Shown here: one piece after another, positions 44,472 through 55,328 of the stretch
How positions within the stretch are numbered: the first letter of the stretch is position 1
Layout: every line of letters begins with the position of its first letter
NCBI RefSeq assembly: GCF_006152145.1
Contig: NZ_VDFV01000001.1
Coordinates: 62,001 to 126,000 of the forward strand
DNA: 64,000 nt
Direction of reading: 5' to 3'
From: Rubellimicrobium roseum
GTDB lineage: Bacteria; Pseudomonadota; Alphaproteobacteria; Rhodobacterales; Rhodobacteraceae
Position numbers and translations under genes: made by a program
Notes under the pieces: model-generated
Database searches by the model: none
Told to the model about the DNA's origin: nothing
What the model saw: only the letters and a program-made list of their open reading frames with translations

Positions 44472-45071
44472 TCAGTCGAGGCGCGCCGGCACGAGCCCCC
44501 GGAGCGCGTTCCCCACCGCGAGCCGCACGGTCCCCAGGTCCTCGACCCGCAGCACCTCCTCGCGCGCACCCCGCTCCAGCATCTCATCGCGCAGGATGCC
44601 GGGCAGCAGCCCGCAGCCGAGCGGCGGCGTCCGCCAGCCCTCGCCCCGGTCGAAGAACAGGCTCGTGATCGTCCCTTCGCAGACCTCGCCCCTCGTGTTG
44701 GCGAAGATCCACTCGTCCACGTCCGGGGGCAGCCTCGCCCGCGCCTCGTCGTACAGCGCCCGGTTCGTGGTCTTGTGCCGCAGCCAGAAATCGTCGGGGT
44801 CGAGCCGCCGGGGATGCAGCCTCACGCGCCAGAGCCCGACAGGCGCGGGCAGCGGCCCTTCCGTCGCCTCGAACCGCCCCTCCGCGTCCAGTGTCAGCCG
44901 CAGCCGCGCGGGCGCGCCCCGCCCCTCGCGCAGCGCCCGCCGCGCCGCCGCCGGGTCGAAGCCCCAGCCCAGCGCCGCCGTCGACCGCGCCATGCGCGCC
45001 AGATGCCGCTCCTCGCGGACGGGCGCCGCGCCGTCCCAGGCCAGCGTCTCGATCAGCCGCAGCTCAGTCAC
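44472..45071 (-). CDS. pabC: Aminotransferase class IV, aminodeoxychorismate lyase-like
   Basis: The 199-aa fold-type IV PLP enzyme has the Schiff-base Lys in LRHKTTNRALYD and the PLP-binding Glu in ANTRGEVCEGTITSLFF. It has a shortened N-terminal domain compared with E. coli PabC (269 aa), which is common in this family group. It should release pyruvate from aminodeoxychorismate to give p-aminobenzoate. The GTG start overlaps the pabB stop by 8 bp. Confidence 0.85.
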   Translation of the reverse strand: MTELRLIETLAWDGAAPVREERHLARMARSTAALGWGFDPAAARRALREGRGAPARLRLTLDAEGRFEATEGPLPAPVGLWRVRLHPRRLDPDDFWLRHKTTNRALYDEARARLPPDVDEWIFANTRGEVCEGTITSLFFDRGEGWRTPPLGCGLLPGILRDEMLERGAREEVLRVEDLGTVRLAVGNALRGLVPARLD

Positions 45072-46191
45072 GAAGCGCGGGCCCCAGGAAGCGCGTCTTC
45101 CACAGCGCCTCCTCCCACTCGCCCTCCGCCGTCGAGTCCGCCACGACCCCGCCGCCCACGTTGACCGTCACCGCCTCGCCCTCGATCCGCAGCGTGCGGA
45201 TCGCCACCGAGAAGTCGCAGGACCCGTCCGGGGCCATCCATCCCACCGCGCCGCAATAGACGCCACGGGGATGGGGCTCGATCTCGCGGATGATCTGCAT
45301 GGCCCGGATCTTGGGCGCCCCCGTGACCGACCCGCAGGGAAAGAGCGCGGGCATCAGCCGCAACAGGGACGCAGGGAAGGCCAGACTCCCCTCCACCGTC
45401 GAGGTCATCTGGTGCACCGTCGGATAGGGCTCGATGGCGTAGAGCGCGGGCACCCGGACGCTGCCCGGCCGCGACAGGCGCCCGATATCGTTGCGCAGCA
45501 GGTCCACGATCATCAGGTTCTCGGCCTGCGCCTTCTCGCTCGCGCGCAGCTCGGCGGCCAGCGCGGCGTCGCGCGCGGGATCGGGGTCGCGCGGCGCGGT
45601 CCCCTTCATGGGACGCGAGGCGATGCGCCCCGCCCCGTCCACCGTGAAGAACAGCTCGGGCGACAGCGACACGACGGTCGGACCCACGCCCAGCTCGACA
45701 TAGGCCGCGTGCCCCGGCCCCCCCGCCCCGCGTAGCCGGCGGAACAGGTCGAGCGGATCGCCCGTCAGCCGGCAGGTCAGCGGGAAGGTCAGGTTCACCT
45801 GATAGCAGTCGCCCGCCGCGATGTAGTCGAGCACCCGACGGATGGCGGCGTCATAGGCCGCGCGCGTGACCACGGGCTCGGGCCGGGTGAGCCAGGCCTC
45901 GCCCGCCGGCTCGGGCCAGTCCGGCGCACGCGGCCCCTCGGGGAAGATCCCCATGACGAGCAGCGGCTCGTCGCCCCGCGCGATGCCCGCGAGCCGCGGC
46001 TCGAAGGCCGCGCCCGCCTCGTAGCCGATCCAGCCCGCGACCCAGGCCCCCGCCGCCCGCGCGGCATCGAGCCGCGCCAGCGCCGGGGCGATCCCGGCGG
46101 GGGTGCGGGCCACGACCACCTCCTGCGCCGCGTCGAAGGCGGCGGGCCCGCCGGGGCCATGCTGAAGGATCACGCGTGTGCTCTGGGTCAT
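45064..46191 (-). CDS. pabB: Aminodeoxychorismate synthase component I
   Basis: PabB aminates chorismate for folate synthesis. The 375-aa protein has [15 protein letters not shown], the catalytic lysine in [11 protein letters not shown] (PIKGT position), [20 protein letters not shown] and [14 protein letters not shown], the chorismate-binding core. The N-terminal region is shorter than in TrpE. The start is chosen as [14 protein letters not shown] see no clear ribosome site. It is divergent from carB and coupled to pabC. Confidence 0.92.
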   Translation of the reverse strand: MTQSTRVILQHGPGGPAAFDAAQEVVVARTPAGIAPALARLDAARAAGAWVAGWIGYEAGAAFEPRLAGIARGDEPLLVMGIFPEGPRAPDWPEPAGEAWLTRPEPVVTRAAYDAAIRRVLDYIAAGDCYQVNLTFPLTCRLTGDPLDLFRRLRGAGGPGHAAYVELGVGPTVVSLSPELFFTVDGAGRIASRPMKGTAPRDPDPARDAALAAELRASEKAQAENLMIVDLLRNDIGRLSRPGSVRVPALYAIEPYPTVHQMTSTVEGSLAFPASLLRLMPALFPCGSVTGAPKIRAMQIIREIEPHPRGVYCGAVGWMAPDGSCDFSVAIRTLRIEGEAVTVNVGGGVVADSTAEGEWEEALWKTRFLGPALRD

Positions 46192-46359
46192 GAGGCTGGC
46201 CAATTCCGTGGGGCGCGCCGTGAAAGCCCGCCGCGCCGCCAAGGTCAAGCGGCCGCGCGGGCCTGCGACGGCCTGCCCCCCGTTTCGTGTCCCGCGTGGC
46301 CTTGCGGCGCGGCGTCCCGCGTCTATAAGCGCCGTCAATTTGCGCGAGGGGTGGGGATT

Positions 46360-49300
46360 ATGCCGAAGCGGACCGACATCAAGAGCATCATGATCATCGG
46401 AGCAGGCCCCATCGTCATCGGGCAGGCCTGCGAGTTCGACTATTCCGGCGCCCAGGCCTGCAAGGCCTTGCGGGAGGAAGGCTACCGGGTCATCCTGGTG
46501 AACTCGAACCCCGCCACCATCATGACCGACCCGGGCCTCGCCGACGCCACCTACATCGAGCCCATCACCCCCGAGGTCGTGGCCAAGATCATCGAGAAGG
46601 AGCGCCCCGACGCGCTGCTGCCCACCATGGGCGGCCAGACGGGCCTCAACACCTCGCTCGCGCTCGCCGACATGGGCGTGTTGGAGAAGTTCGGCGTGGA
46701 GCTGATCGGCGCCAAGCGCGAGGCCATCGAGATGGCCGAGGACCGCAAGCTCTTCCGCGAGGCGATGGACCGCATCGGCATCGAGAACCCCAAGGCCGAG
46801 ATCATCACCGCCCCCAAGACGGCGTCCGGCAAGCGCGACCTGGCCGAGGGCGTCCGCCTCGCCATGGAGGCGCTGGAGCATATCGGCCTGCCCGCGATCA
46901 TCCGCCCCGCCTTCACCCTGGGCGGCACCGGCGGCGGCGTCGCCTACAACCGCGCGGAATACGAGCACTTCTGCCGCACCGGCATGGACGCCTCGCCCGT
47001 GGGCCAGATCCTCGTCGATGAATCGCTCCTCGGCTGGAAGGAGTACGAGATGGAGGTGGTCCGCGACCGCGCGGATAACGCCATCATCGTCTGCTCCATC
47101 GAGAACGTGGACCCGATGGGCGTCCACACCGGCGACTCGATCACCGTGGCCCCCGCGCTCACGCTGACCGACAAGGAATACCAGGAGATGCGGAACGGCT
47201 CCATCGCCGTCCTGCGCGAGATCGGGGTGGAGACCGGCGGCTCCAACGTCCAGTGGGCCATCAACCCCGCCGACGGCCGCATGGTCGTGATCGAGATGAA
47301 CCCCCGCGTGTCGCGCTCCTCCGCGCTCGCCTCCAAGGCCACGGGCTTCCCCATCGCCAAGGTCGCCGCCAAGCTCGCCGTGGGCTACACGCTGGACGAG
47401 CTCGACAACGACATCACCAAGGTGACGCCCGCCTCCTTCGAGCCGACCATCGACTACGTCGTCACCAAGATCCCCCGCTTCGCCTTCGAGAAGTTCCCCG
47501 GCGCCCAGCCGCTCCTGACCACCGCCATGAAGTCGGTGGGCGAGGCCATGGCCATCGGCCGCACGATCCACGAATCGCTCCAGAAGGCGCTCGCCTCCAT
47601 GGAGACGGGCCTCACCGGCTTCGACGAGGTCCAGATCCCCGGCGCGCCCGAGAACTCGGCCATCGTCGCCGCGCTCTCCAAGGCCACGCCCGACCGGCTG
47701 CGGACCATCGCCCAGGCGATGCGGCACGGCCTGTCGGACGACGACATCAACGCCGTGACCAAGTACGACCCCTGGTTCCTGTCCCGCATCCGCGAGATCG
47801 TCGACACCGAGGAACGCGTCCGCAAGGAGGGCCTCCCCGTCACCGAGGATGGCCTGCGCCATCTCAAGATGATGGGCTTCACCGACGCCCGCCTCGCCAA
47901 GCTCACGGGCCGCGACGAAGGCCAGGTCCGCCGCGCCCGCGAACGGCTCGGCGTGCGTGCCGTCTTCAAGCGCATCGACACCTGCGGCGCCGAGTTCGAG
48001 GCCCAGACCCCCTACATGTACTCGACCTACGAATCCCCCGCGATGGGCGAGGTCGAGGACGAGGCGCGCCCCTCCAACATGAAGAAGGTCGTCATCCTCG
48101 GCGGCGGCCCCAACCGCATCGGCCAGGGGATCGAGTTCGACTACTGCTGCTGCCACGCCTGCTTCGCGCTGAGCGAACGGGGCTACGAGACCATCATGGT
48201 CAACTGCAACCCCGAGACAGTCAGCACGGACTACGACACTTCCGACCGCCTCTACTTCGAGCCGGTGACCTTCGAGCACGTCATGGAGATCCTGCGCGTC
48301 GAGCAGGAGAATGGCACCCTCCACGGGGTCATCGTCCAGTTCGGCGGCCAGACGCCCCTCAAGCTCGCCAACGCTCTGCACGAGGCCGGCATCCCCATCC
48401 TCGGCACCACCCCCGACGCCATCGACCTCGCCGAGGACCGCGAGCGCTTCCAGCAGCTCGTGGAGCGGCTGGGCCTCAAGCAGCCCGTGAATGGCATCGC
48501 CTCCTCGCCCGAGCAGGCCTTCGAGATCGCCGGGCGCATCGGCTTCCCCCTCGTGATCCGCCCCTCCTATGTTCTCGGCGGCCGCGCGATGGAGATCGTG
48601 CGCGACCAAGACCAGCTCGCCCGTTACATCCGCGAGGCGGTGAACGTCTCGGGCGACAGCCCCGTGCTTCTCGACTCCTATCTCTCCGGCGCGACCGAGG
48701 TGGACGTGGACGCCCTGTCCGACGGCACCCGCGTCCATGTCGCGGGCATCATGCAGCACATCGAGGAGGCCGGCGTCCACTCGGGCGACTCCGCCTGCTG
48801 CCTGCCGCCCCACTCCCTCTCTCCGTCCGTGATCGAGGAGATCCGCCAGCAGACCGAGGCGCTGGCGCTGGCGCTCCACGTCGTGGGCCTCATGAACGTG
48901 CAGTTCGCGGTCAAGGACGACGTGGTCTACCTCCTCGAGGTGAACCCCCGCGCCTCGCGCACCGTGCCCTTCGTGGCCAAGGCCACCGACTCGGCCATCG
49001 CCTCCATCGCCGCCCGGCTGATGGCGGGCGAGACGCTCGACGCTTTCCCGCTGCGCGAGCCCTACCAGAACGTGTCCTACGACACACCCCTGCCCTACGC
49101 CGACCCGATGACGCTGGCGGACCCCGACATGCCGTGGTTCTCGGTCAAGGAGGCGGTGCTCCCCTTCGCCCGCTTCCCCGGCGTGGACACGATCCTCGGC
49201 CCCGAGATGCGCTCCACGGGCGAGGTCATGGGCTGGGACCGCAGCTTCGAACGCGCCTTCCTCAAGGCGCAGATGGGCGCGGGCGTGCAACTACCGCAGG

Positions 49301-49689
49301 ACGGCCGGGTCTTCGTGTCCATCAAGGACGCCGACAAGGGCCCGCAGATGCTGGAGGCCTGCCGCGTCCTGCGCGACCTGGGCTTCTCGCTCCTCGCCAC
49401 GCGCGGGACGCTGGGCTGGCTCACCTCGCACGGGATCGAGGGGAGCCTCGTCAACAAGCTCTACGAGGGCGGCCGGACCATCGTGGACCGCATGAAGGAC
49501 GGCGAGGTCGCGCTGGTGATGAACACCACCGAGGGCACGCAGGCGGTCACCGACTCCCGCGACATCCGCGCCGCGGCCCTCTCCGAGCGCATCCCCTACT
49601 TCACCACGGCGGCGGGCGCCCACGCGGCGGCATTGGCGATCCGCGCGCGGGAAGAGGGCGAGGTCGGGGTCAGGGCGCTGCAGGCGTGA
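46360..49689 (+). CDS. carB: Carbamoyl-phosphate synthase large subunit
   Basis: CarB makes carbamoyl phosphate for pyrimidines and arginine with the glutaminase subunit CarA, which is not in this window. The 1109-aa protein starts [20 protein letters not shown]. It has two homologous ATP-grasp halves ([13 protein letters not shown] and [13 protein letters not shown] regions) with an oligomerisation domain between, and ends with an MGS-like allosteric domain ([20 protein letters not shown]). The length is that of the family. It overlaps the convergent exporter gene by 20 bp. Confidence 0.97.
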   Translation: MPKRTDIKSIMIIGAGPIVIGQACEFDYSGAQACKALREEGYRVILVNSNPATIMTDPGLADATYIEPITPEVVAKIIEKERPDALLPTMGGQTGLNTSLALADMGVLEKFGVELIGAKREAIEMAEDRKLFREAMDRIGIENPKAEIITAPKTASGKRDLAEGVRLAMEALEHIGLPAIIRPAFTLGGTGGGVAYNRAEYEHFCRTGMDASPVGQILVDESLLGWKEYEMEVVRDRADNAIIVCSIENVDPMGVHTGDSITVAPALTLTDKEYQEMRNGSIAVLREIGVETGGSNVQWAINPADGRMVVIEMNPRVSRSSALASKATGFPIAKVAAKLAVGYTLDELDNDITKVTPASFEPTIDYVVTKIPRFAFEKFPGAQPLLTTAMKSVGEAMAIGRTIHESLQKALASMETGLTGFDEVQIPGAPENSAIVAALSKATPDRLRTIAQAMRHGLSDDDINAVTKYDPWFLSRIREIVDTEERVRKEGLPVTEDGLRHLKMMGFTDARLAKLTGRDEGQVRRARERLGVRAVFKRIDTCGAEFEAQTPYMYSTYESPAMGEVEDEARPSNMKKVVILGGGPNRIGQGIEFDYCCCHACFALSERGYETIMVNCNPETVSTDYDTSDRLYFEPVTFEHVMEILRVEQENGTLHGVIVQFGGQTPLKLANALHEAGIPILGTTPDAIDLAEDRERFQQLVERLGLKQPVNGIASSPEQAFEIAGRIGFPLVIRPSYVLGGRAMEIVRDQDQLARYIREAVNVSGDSPVLLDSYLSGATEVDVDALSDGTRVHVAGIMQHIEEAGVHSGDSACCLPPHSLSPSVIEEIRQQTEALALALHVVGLMNVQFAVKDDVVYLLEVNPRASRTVPFVAKATDSAIASIAARLMAGETLDAFPLREPYQNVSYDTPLPYADPMTLADPDMPWFSVKEAVLPFARFPGVDTILGPEMRSTGEVMGWDRSFERAFLKAQMGAGVQLPQDGRVFVSIKDADKGPQMLEACRVLRDLGFSLLATRGTLGWLTSHGIEGSLVNKLYEGGRTIVDRMKDGEVALVMNTTEGTQAVTDSRDIRAAALSERIPYFTTAAGAHAAALAIRAREEGEVGVRALQA

Positions 49690-50590
49690 GCCCCGCCTTG
49701 CGGCGCTCGATCCGGGACAGGATCAGCATCGCTAGCAGCATGAGCGCGCAGCCCCCCACCTCCGGGGGGGTCAACCGCTCGTGCAGCACGAGCGCCGCCA
49801 GGACCGCAGCGATGCCGGGCTCGACCATCGTCGCGGCCAGCCCGGCGCTCGCGCTGCTGCACAGGTGCATCCCCAGCACGAAGGCCAGATAGGCGACCCC
49901 GGTGGCGATCACCCCGACATAGAGAAGGATGGCGAGGTCGCGCAAAGGCAGGGCGGCCAGCGCGCCAACGGCCGCGCCTCCGGTCCGCAGTCCCAGGAAC
50001 GCCGCCAGCGCCAGGGCCGAGGCCATCAGCCCCAAGCCCGCACCACGCAACGGGTCGACCCGCCCGGCGATGGTCCGCGTGACCAGGGCGATCGCCGCGA
50101 AGGCCCCCGAGGCTCCGACCAGCAGCGCCATCCCTCGCAGGTCAGCCGTCGCGGCGGGCGCTCGGTCCGCCTCGGGCAGGGCGAGCGCGACGCCGGCCAT
50201 GCCCGTCGTCACGGCCAGTAGCACCGCGCGCCGGGGCGCCGTTCGGGTCCGGGCCGCATCGACCGCAATCACGATCAGAACCGGGGCACAGACCGTCACG
50301 GCCACGGTGACCGTCACGCCCACCTCGCGAAAGGCTCCGAACAGGCAGATCTGGAAGGCGGCCCCCGCAAGGCCGAAGACGGCGAGAGCGCCGAGCGGAA
50401 CCTGCCGCAGGCCGGGCCGCGGCAGCCTCAGCAGACGGGCTGCCGCCAGCAGGCACAGGCCCCCCAGGGCGGTGCGGATGAGCCCGAAGACGGCCGGGTC
50501 CGCACCCGACCGCGTGGTCATCAGGGCAGTGGCCACGCCGACCGTCCCCCAAAGGCCAGCCGCCAGACAGACCAGCAGGATGCCACGCAT
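49670..50590 (-). CDS. EamA/DMT-family transporter
   Basis: The 306-aa membrane protein has ten hydrophobic segments in two EamA repeats ([21 protein letters not shown] and [20 protein letters not shown], followed by [19 protein letters not shown]). The E-P...A-x-x-x-L-x-E motif is typical. Drug/metabolite exporters of this type export amino acids or other metabolites; the substrate is unknown. An alternative GTG start two codons upstream is possible. Confidence 0.88.
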   Translation of the reverse strand: MRGILLVCLAAGLWGTVGVATALMTTRSGADPAVFGLIRTALGGLCLLAAARLLRLPRPGLRQVPLGALAVFGLAGAAFQICLFGAFREVGVTVTVAVTVCAPVLIVIAVDAARTRTAPRRAVLLAVTTGMAGVALALPEADRAPAATADLRGMALLVGASGAFAAIALVTRTIAGRVDPLRGAGLGLMASALALAAFLGLRTGGAAVGALAALPLRDLAILLYVGVIATGVAYLAFVLGMHLCSSASAGLAATMVEPGIAAVLAALVLHERLTPPEVGGCALMLLAMLILSRIERRKAGLTPAAP

Positions 50591-50596
50591 CGCCAC

Positions 50597-51176
50597 GCCC
50601 CCCGGACCCTCATCGCCCCCAGGGGTCTGGCGCGGCGTCCCGTGCCGACCGTCGCGCCCTTGGCTTCAATGCGTCGAACTGTCGACATTCGCTTCCCCAG
50701 CGTCAATCTTGGTGATCTGGCTAGTTCCATCATCGGCGGCCGGATGCACGTCGGTCGGGCGCCCGTCTCCCGCTCTGCGAACACAGATGCGGACGAGGTC
50801 TGGACCCTTGCGTGACGGGCCGGCGAAGGCGCCAGTCGGTGGGCCGGCCGGTGTTGCGCGAATCGGGGGTGGGCCGTTCGGTCCCGTAACGCCTCCTTAA
50901 CCTCCCCATGCCATCCTGCCCTCACGTCCGGAGGCCCGGGCGGCCCTCGGATGGTCGGCCGCTCATGTGATCAGACTCCGGCGGCGACCATCCTGGCCCG
51001 GGACCGGCACCCCCGGGGACAGCTCTTTAGGGGGCGGGAGAGGCGGGAATCGCGAGGCGCGGCCCGCCTTCCGGTCAGGCGCCGCGCCCCACGGATACAG
51101 CGCCCTCGGGCGCCCGGGTCCGCCGCCGCGCGTCGTGGACGCGCCGCGCCCCGTCAGGGGCGCCTCGTGGTTCGCC
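50597..51176. other. 580-bp intergenic region
   Basis: Between the exporter gene and exoD2. It holds copy C of the three-copy module at 50850-50925 and a GTCGA...TCGAC partial palindrome near 50668-50683. No reading frame on either strand has both a ribosome site and neighbour-like codon use. Nothing RNA-like was recognised. Confidence 0.5.
50850..50925 (+). repeat. Three-copy intergenic module, copy C
   Basis: Blocks GGTGTTGCGCGAA, GAATC (GANTC, 50860-50864), CCGTTCGG, TTAAC 15 bp later and CATCCT 10 bp later. The 15-bp spacer differs in sequence from A and B but not in length. The hairpin GGGCCG-TT-CGGTCC pairs through one G-U. No clear gene begins within 200 bp on the plus strand, so this copy looks orphaned. 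Confidence 0.65.
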
Positions 51177-51767
51177 TTATCCCGCGAAGCCGAACCACCA
51201 CACCGCGACCGGCACCGTCAGCAGCAGCACCAGCGACCCCGCGATCACCGCCCCGTCGCGCGTGAGCAGCCCCGCCGCGAAGAGCGCGATCACCGCCGAG
51301 GCGATGGAGCCCGAGGTCGGGATCACCTCCATCAGCGGCATGAACAGCGTCAGCCCCAGGATCAGCACCAGCGGCAGGTACAGCCAGGGCCGGTGCGTCA
51401 GCCAGGTCATCCGTTCGCCCAGGAACTTCTCGACCCACTGCACGGGCTTGCGGATCCAGCCGATTCCCTTGCACAGCTTCTCGGTCGCCATCTCGCGCCG
51501 CGTGACGAAGCCCGGCAGCCAGACGCACTTGCGCCCCCAGATCATCTGCGCGACCAGCAGCCCCACGATCACCGCCACCGTCGCCGTGAGCCCCGGAATC
51601 GCGCTCGCGGGAGAGGTCGAGATCAGCGAAAAGATCAGCATGAGAGCGGCAAAGGACTTGTGCCCCAGCTTCTCGACCACGTTCCCGATCGTGATGCTGT
51701 CCCCGTCCGCGGCCTCCTCGAGCTTGTCGAGGACGTCGCTCAGCGCGTGCGTCTGCTCGTCGGCCAT
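51177..51767 (-). CDS. ExoD family membrane protein, second copy
   Basis: The 196-aa protein has the ExoD core ALMLIFSLISTSPASAIPGLTA, MIWGRKCVWLPGFVTRR, and membrane segments LPLVLILGLTLFMPLMEVIP and ASAVIALFAAGLLTRDGAVI. It is shorter than the copy at 18253 and not a recent duplicate by sequence. Its role in exopolysaccharide production is inferred from the family. It is divergent from tdk. Confidence 0.82.
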   Translation of the reverse strand: MADEQTHALSDVLDKLEEAADGDSITIGNVVEKLGHKSFAALMLIFSLISTSPASAIPGLTATVAVIVGLLVAQMIWGRKCVWLPGFVTRREMATEKLCKGIGWIRKPVQWVEKFLGERMTWLTHRPWLYLPLVLILGLTLFMPLMEVIPTSGSIASAVIALFAAGLLTRDGAVIAGSLVLLLTVPVAVWWFGFAG

Positions 51768-51901
51768 GCGTGCCTCCTTTCGGCGGCAGGCCAACCCGGG
51801 CCGCGCCGCCCCGGTTCCGGCCCAAGGGTGCGCCGCGGGACTCCTCGGCGCCGCCTCTCCGCCGGATTGCCCGCGCGGGCTTGCCCGGCTAAGGCGGCGC
51901 C

Positions 51902-52483
51902 ATGGCCAAGCTGCACTTCAACTACTCGACCATGAACGCGGGGAAGAGCACGATCCTCCTCCAGGCGTCCTACAACTACAACGAGCGGGGGATGCAGACC
52001 TACCTGCTGACCGCGCGGCTCGACACCCGCGCCGGCCAGGGGCGCATCCGCTCCCGCATCGGCATCGAGGCCGCGGCCGACACCTACGGCCCTGCCGACG
52101 ACCTCTTCGCGCGGATCGCCGCCCGCTTGGACGAAGGTCCCATCGCCTGCGTCTTCGTGGACGAGGCGCAGTTCCTCACCCCCGCGCAGGTCTGGCAGCT
52201 GGCCCGCGCCGTGGACGACCTCCACGTCCCGGTGATGGCCTATGGCCTCCGCGTCGACTTCCGGGGCGAGCTGTTCCCCGGCTCGGCCGCGCTGCTCGCG
52301 CTCGCCGACGAGATGCGCGAGGTCCGCACCATCTGCCACTGCGGCCGCAAGGCCACGATGGTGGTGCGACGCGACGCCGAAGGCCGCGCCTTCCGCGAAG
52401 GCCCCCAGGTCGAGATCGGAGGCAATGAGCGCTACGAAAGCCTCTGCCGCCTCCATTACCGCGAGGCCGTGGGCGACCGCTGA
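51902..52483 (+). CDS. tdk: Thymidine kinase (type II)
   Basis: The 193-aa enzyme phosphorylates thymidine for salvage. Walker A is MNAGKST (11-17), the Walker-B-like region is CVFVDEAQFL, and the lasso/zinc region has cysteines in TICHCGRKATM and SLCRLHY. The GLRVDFRGELFPGSAALLALAD segment matches the dTTP-feedback type. It converges with the hydroxyacid dehydrogenase gene. Confidence 0.95.
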   Translation: MAKLHFNYSTMNAGKSTILLQASYNYNERGMQTYLLTARLDTRAGQGRIRSRIGIEAAADTYGPADDLFARIAARLDEGPIACVFVDEAQFLTPAQVWQLARAVDDLHVPVMAYGLRVDFRGELFPGSAALLALADEMREVRTICHCGRKATMVVRRDAEGRAFREGPQVEIGGNERYESLCRLHYREAVGDR

Positions 52484-52503
52484 GCCCACCCGGCCGCCTC
52501 TCA

Positions 52504-52523
52504 TCAGCTTGGCGTAAATACGC
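52504..52523 (+). repeat. Single diverged arm of the aspS-type repeat
   Basis: TCAGCTTGGCGTAAATACGC matches the right arm of the 44413-44463 inverted repeat at 17 of 20 bases. It lacks the second arm but contains its own small palindrome GCGTA-AA-TACGC. It lies between two convergent stop codons, where a terminator would be expected. Confidence 0.6.
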
Positions 52524-52526
52524 GGG

Positions 52527-53483
52527 TCACGCCGCCTGAACGACGTTCGGCGGCTCCCGCCCCTCGGCGAAGGCCACGAGGTTGTCCAGCGCCATCCGCC
52601 CCATGGCCTCGCGCACGTCCAGCGCCGCCGTCCCCAGATGCGGCAGCAGCACGGCGTTCTCCAGGACGCGCAGCCGCTCCGGCACCTCGGGCTCGCGGGC
52701 GTAGACATCGAGCCCGGCCCCGGCGATTCTCCCCGCCTCCAGCGCCTCGATCAACGCCGCCTCGTCCACCACGTCGCCGCGCGCGATGTTCACGAGGATC
52801 GCGGACCGCTTCATCGCCTCCAGCTCGGCCGCGCCGATGAGGTTCCGCGTCTCCGTCCCGCCCGGCACGGCCAGCACGACGACGTCGGCCTCGCGCATCA
52901 GGTCGTGCAGGTGGTTCACCTGCCGCGCCGGCAGGTCCACCGCCTTGGGCGAGCGGTTGTGGAAGATCACCGGCATCCCGAAGCCGTAATGGCAGCGCCG
53001 CGCGATGGCCTGCCCGATCCGCCCCATGCCGACGATCCCGACCGTGAGGCCGGTGACATGGGTCCCCAGCATCTGCGTGGGCTCCCACCCGGTCCAGCGC
53101 CCGGCCCGGAGCAGCCGCTCCCCCTCTCCCGCCCTGCGGCAGGTCATCAGGATCAGTGTCAGCGCGATGTCGGCGGTCGCGTCCGTCACCGCGCCCGGCG
53201 TGTTGGTCACGACGATCCCCGCCGCCCGCGCGGCCGCCACGTCGATGTGGTTCACGCCCACCCCGAAATTGGCGAGGATCCGGCAGCGGAACGGCTCACC
53301 GAGGAACGCCTCGGCGGTGAAGCGGTCTCCCAGCGTCGGCAGGATCGCGTCGAACTCACGCAGCGCCCGCCCTGCCTTCTCCGGGGTAAGGCCAGCGTCC
53401 CCGTCAAGGAAGGTGGTCTCGAACCGATCCGCCGCAAAGGCCATGTTGGCCTCGGGCAGCCGCCGCGTGACGAGGAGCCTCAA
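52527..53483 (-). CDS. 2-hydroxyacid dehydrogenase, glyoxylate/hydroxypyruvate reductase-like
   Basis: The 318-aa NAD(P) oxidoreductase has the N-terminal FGVGVNHIDVAAARAAGI, the Rossmann motif GIVGMGRIGQAIARR (about 148-162), catalytic Arg in NIARGDVVDE, Glu in LDVYAREP and His in LLPHLGTA. All three are kept. Glyoxylate or hydroxypyruvate reduction is the best guess. It is the last gene of proC-csaA-dehydrogenase, with a 4-bp overlap with csaA. Confidence 0.9.
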   Translation of the reverse strand: MRLLVTRRLPEANMAFAADRFETTFLDGDAGLTPEKAGRALREFDAILPTLGDRFTAEAFLGEPFRCRILANFGVGVNHIDVAAARAAGIVVTNTPGAVTDATADIALTLILMTCRRAGEGERLLRAGRWTGWEPTQMLGTHVTGLTVGIVGMGRIGQAIARRCHYGFGMPVIFHNRSPKAVDLPARQVNHLHDLMREADVVVLAVPGGTETRNLIGAAELEAMKRSAILVNIARGDVVDEAALIEALEAGRIAGAGLDVYAREPEVPERLRVLENAVLLPHLGTAALDVREAMGRMALDNLVAFAEGREPPNVVQAA

Positions 53484-53821
53484 TGCAGCCTCCCGCCCAC
53501 CGGCACCTCGTGGCCCGGCTGGACCAGCACCACGGCGCCGGCCTCGTCCGGAACGCCCAGGACCAGCACCTCGGAGACGAACCTGCCGATCTGGCGCGGC
53601 GGGAAGTTGACCACGGCCAGCACCTGCCGGCCCACCAGCGTCGCGGGATCGTAATGCACGGTGATCTGGGCCGAGGAGCGCTTCTCACCGATCCCGGGCC
53701 CGAAGTCGATCCAGAGCTTGATCGCGGGCTTCCTCGCCTCGGGATAGGGCTCGGCCCGGACGATCCGGCCCACGCGGACATCGACCTTCAGGAAGTCGTC
53801 GAAGCTGATCGTGTCGCTCAT
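53480..53821 (-). CDS. csaA: tRNA-binding protein, CsaA type
   Basis: A 113-aa single-domain OB-fold protein with KVDVRVGRIVRAEPYPEARK at the start and SEVLVLGVPDEAGAVVLVQPG near the end. CsaA-type dimers bind tRNA and show chaperone-like activity related to secretion. The domain is the same as the C-terminal EMAPII domain of some methionyl-tRNA synthetases. Coupled to proC upstream and the dehydrogenase downstream by 4-bp overlaps. Confidence 0.9.
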   Translation of the reverse strand: MSDTISFDDFLKVDVRVGRIVRAEPYPEARKPAIKLWIDFGPGIGEKRSSAQITVHYDPATLVGRQVLAVVNFPPRQIGRFVSEVLVLGVPDEAGAVVLVQPGHEVPVGGRLH

Positions 53822-54624
53822 GCCCGCCCCAGCTCCTCGCTCCGAGCGGCCGCCGCGCGCACGGTGCGGCGCACGAGGTCAGGCAGCTCGGCCATCAGCA
53901 CCTCCAGCCCTGCCTGAGTCGTGCCATTGGGCGAGGTCACGTCGCGCCGCAACTGGGCCGGGTCCGTTCCCGTCTCCTGCGCCAGCGCCCCAGCGCCCCC
54001 CACGGTCGCGCGGGCCAGCCGCAGTGCGAGGTCGGGCGAAAGCCCCTCGGTCTCGGCGGCGGTGGCCAGCGCTTCGATCAGATGGAAGACATAGGCCGGC
54101 CCCGAGCCCGACACGGCTGTCACCGCATCCATCTGCGACTCGGCCTCCAGCCGCACTACCTCCCCCACGGCCGCAAGCAGCGATTCGGCCAGCGCCATTT
54201 GCGGCTTGGTCGTTTCCGAATTTCCAACAATCGCAGTGATGCCCCGCCCGATCGCGGCCGGTGTGTTGGGCATGGCGCGCACGACCGGGGTCCCTGCGCC
54301 GAAAGCTGCCTCGAAGGCCGAAAGTGGCGTACCCGCGGCGATGGACAGGACCAGCGTCCGCCCGCCACCCAGGGCCGTCATCGCGGGCAGCGCCTCTCCC
54401 ATCATCTGCGGCTTCACGGCGACCAGTGCCACGGCCGGGGCGTCGGGAAGCGGCCCGTTCAGCGCGACGCCGGTCCCCCGCAGCCAGTCCGACGGCCGGG
54501 GCTCAATCACGTGGATGACGCCGGGCGGCAGCCCTCCGGCCAGCCAGCCTTTCAGCAGCGCCGATCCCATCTTTCCGCAGCCCAGGAGCACGAGCCCCCG
54601 GGCCGCCACGTCGTCCATCGCCAT
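53818..54624 (-). CDS. proC: Pyrroline-5-carboxylate reductase
   Basis: Last step of proline synthesis. The 268-aa enzyme has LLGCGKMGSALLKGWL (NADPH motif), AVKPQMMGEALP, VRAMPNTPAAIGRGITAI and the P5CR signature VSGSGPAYVFHLIEALATAAE, then the domain end GGAGALAQETGTDPAQLRRDVTSPNGTT. The family length is usual. First gene of the three-gene operon. Confidence 0.95.
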   Translation of the reverse strand: MAMDDVAARGLVLLGCGKMGSALLKGWLAGGLPPGVIHVIEPRPSDWLRGTGVALNGPLPDAPAVALVAVKPQMMGEALPAMTALGGGRTLVLSIAAGTPLSAFEAAFGAGTPVVRAMPNTPAAIGRGITAIVGNSETTKPQMALAESLLAAVGEVVRLEAESQMDAVTAVSGSGPAYVFHLIEALATAAETEGLSPDLALRLARATVGGAGALAQETGTDPAQLRRDVTSPNGTTQAGLEVLMAELPDLVRRTVRAAAARSEELGRA

Positions 54625-54673
54625 GGCATCCCCCCAGAAGTCGGCGCGACCCTAGGGGGCGCCCCGGCCGGCT

Positions 54674-55177
54674 TCAAGCGCGGCCATAGGCTTCGGCGAT
54701 GGCGACCTCCATCGCATCCTTGGGCGACCGGCCACCCCAGACGGCCAGTTGCACGGCCGGGTAGAAGCGCTCCGCGCTCATCAGCGCGGCGTGGATCATG
54801 GTGTCGATCTGCTCGGGGCTGGCGATCTGGTCGCCCGCCAGCACGAGGCCGTAGCGGAAGACCATGACCTTCTCCTCGCCCCACCAGGTAAACGCCCCGG
54901 CCCAGCAGAGGTCGTTCATGCGATTGAGAAGCTCGTAGAGCGCCGGCAGCCGCCCCTCGGGCGGGTCGAGTTCGAAGGTGCACAGGAGCCGGAGCGTTTC
55001 GTCGGCGGGGGACCAGGCCAGGGTCAGGGCATAGGACCGCCATTGCCCCTCGAGGGTCATGGCGATCTGGTTCTCGGCCACGCGATCGAAATCCCACTCG
55101 TAATGGGTGGCGATGGTTTCCACCACGTCGATCGGGTGGATCTCGCCCTCATCGAGGAAGGTCTCGGAGATGGTCAT
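54674..55177 (-). CDS. YbjN domain protein
   Basis: The 167-aa protein belongs to the YbjN family (type III chaperone-like fold), with the core WRSYALTLAWSPADETLRLLC, PALYELLNRMNDLCWAGAFTW and RYGLVLAGDQIASPEQIDTMIH. In alphaproteobacteria it commonly lies near proC and the BMFP-type gene (recalled). E. coli YbjN affects motility and stress response, with no defined biochemical role. The start is MTISETFLDEGE. Confidence 0.82.
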   Translation of the reverse strand: MTISETFLDEGEIHPIDVVETIATHYEWDFDRVAENQIAMTLEGQWRSYALTLAWSPADETLRLLCTFELDPPEGRLPALYELLNRMNDLCWAGAFTWWGEEKVMVFRYGLVLAGDQIASPEQIDTMIHAALMSAERFYPAVQLAVWGGRSPKDAMEVAIAEAYGRA

Positions 55178-55328
55178 AGCTCGGGCCCCTTGATCTGGCG
55201 CCCCGGAGCGGAATGCGTCCGGAGCGCGTTGCCTGCTCCAGGGTTCGGTGGGCTTGCCACCGAGCCCTACGAGATATGGTGAGGCACCCGGCTGGTCTGT
55301 AAAGCTCTTTCTTGGGGACAATCCGAAA

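Noticed and set aside
50951-51265. A frame after module copy C
   Set aside because: The spacing from GGAGG is too long, the product is Arg/Pro-rich without domain, and it runs antisense into exoD2. Listed as no gene.
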